From: Tomocerus qinae
Lineage: Eukaryota > Arthropoda > Collembola > Entomobryomorpha > Tomoceridae
Direction: 5' to 3'
DNA length: 64,000 bases
NCBI GenBank assembly: GCA_020055645.1
Contig: CM034546.1
Location: forward strand, 14,074,001-14,138,000
Shown: positions 63,322-64,000 of the stretch, one piece after another
Layout of the letters: the number at the start of each line of letters is the position of its first letter
Position numbering within the stretch: position 1 is the first letter of the stretch
Made by a program: the position numbers and the translations under genes
The notes under the pieces: model-generated
Told to the model about the DNA's origin: nothing
Seen by the model: the letters and a program-made list of their open reading frames with translations, nothing else
The model's database searches: none

Positions 63322-63807
63322 TGTCCCAAATTACACTACCTTTTTTGTGTCCCCTTAATTCATTACTTCTAGTTTTATGTGTTTCTGCATATAAATATTG
63401 ATAATTTAACCTTATCATATACTTGTATTCGTAGATTGATACTCAATATGAAAATTCGCTTTTCAATCTTGAATTTGAATAATTGAAAACTCTGGAGCTT
63501 GAGGCCTAGACCCTTTTAAGTCACTCAAATTTTGAATGACCCCACTAATAACCATATTTTCTTGTCATCAAACTGAATTTCGTCGTAGTTCTATGTATGC
63601 TTGCTATATTTTTTGATGATTTAACCCTACCATATAGTTGTATTCGTAGAATGATACTCAACATGAAAATTTACTTTTCAATCTTGGATTCAAAAAATTG
63701 AAAATTCTAGAGCTTTGAAGGAGCCTCTAATTCAAGTCACCCAAATTTTGAATGACCCAACTAATACTCCCTTCTTTGTGTCCCTCTAATTCAATTCTTT
63801 GATGTTT
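63322..63807. repeat. Satellite right edge, last dimers
   Basis: About 1.1 dimers follow the retroelement. The last monomer (from about 63665) drifts: CCTCTAATTCAAGTC, CAACTAATACTCCC and CTTTGATGTTTTAC replace the usual A sequence. Similarity ends near 63807, where unique AT-rich DNA begins. Divergent terminal monomers are typical of tandem-array edges. Confidence 0.85.
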
Positions 63808-64000
63808 TACAATTAAAAAAATAATGTTTAAAAAATATAATATTTTAAACTAATGTTTAGCTAGATACTGGCTGGTATTGTGTACTAGGAAAGTACAAAA
63901 TAACATTTTTACGGATTGGCCAATCGACGCTGCTAATTGAAATTGCTATGGTAAACATGAGATGAGATATATTTCTAAAGTATCATCAAGGTAATAATAA
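63808..64000. other. Unique flank after the satellite
   Basis: Non-repetitive AT-rich sequence with no feature recognised. It marks the right boundary of the array. Confidence 0.6.

Noticed and set aside
20508..63807. CENP-B box in the satellite
   Set aside because: I looked for TTCGNNNNANNCGGG in the A and B monomers and did not see it. TTCGTCGTAGTTC in B does not fit.

Overview
The window is eukaryotic and most likely from an arthropod. It is AT-rich, its genes have GT-AG introns, and it carries a truncated Ty3/Gypsy element, a Penelope-like element, a tRNA-derived SINE and foldback MITEs. One three-exon gene looks like an arthropod gustatory-type 7TM receptor. Springtails (Collembola) would fit a genome with both insect-type receptors and VLIG-like GTPases, but that assignment is inference only.

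Region 1 (1-3.3 kb) holds the 3' end of a dead Gypsy element (integrase with an in-frame stop, then a probable LTR) and an LTR-like, TATA-containing block. Region 2 (3.3-12.1 kb) holds a VLIG/URGCP-type giant GTPase gene on the + strand. A separate upstream exon looks like the first half of a CARD domain. A long exon carries the URGCP-type N-terminal region and the VLIG G domain (P-loop GLQSSGKST, DTEG), and further exons end in a VLIG-like Cys/His motif. The reading frame of the long exon is interrupted four times, mostly near homopolymers, so it is either a young pseudogene or affected by assembly indels. Two of its introns contain foldback MITEs. Region 3 (12.1-20.4 kb) is mostly non-coding, apart from a clean three-exon gustatory-like receptor gene at 16.15-17.49 kb and one short secreted-looking ORF. 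It ends in a 100-N assembly gap.

Region 4 (20.5-63.8 kb) is about 40 kb of one satellite. The basic unit is a 431-bp dimer of two diverged monomers, A (216 bp) and B (215 bp). Several layers of higher-order structure sit on top of it: an 11-dimer unit of 4743 bp present three times (two in tandem, one about 15 kb away), a 3231-bp (7.5-dimer) tandem duplication, a divergent third monomer type, and six half-register breaks caused by one B/A hybrid monomer. The array is interrupted by a 2.3-kb palindromic DNA transposon at 35.0-37.3 kb, which carries a nested SINE, and by a 5'-truncated Penelope-like element at 62.1-63.3 kb. The right edge of the array, with divergent edge monomers and then unique sequence, is visible; the left edge is hidden by the gap.

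The most interesting points are the CARD-plus-VLIG GTPase gene, which resembles innate-immune architecture in an apparent arthropod, and the satellite, which preserves a readable history of unequal exchange, gene conversion and array growth.
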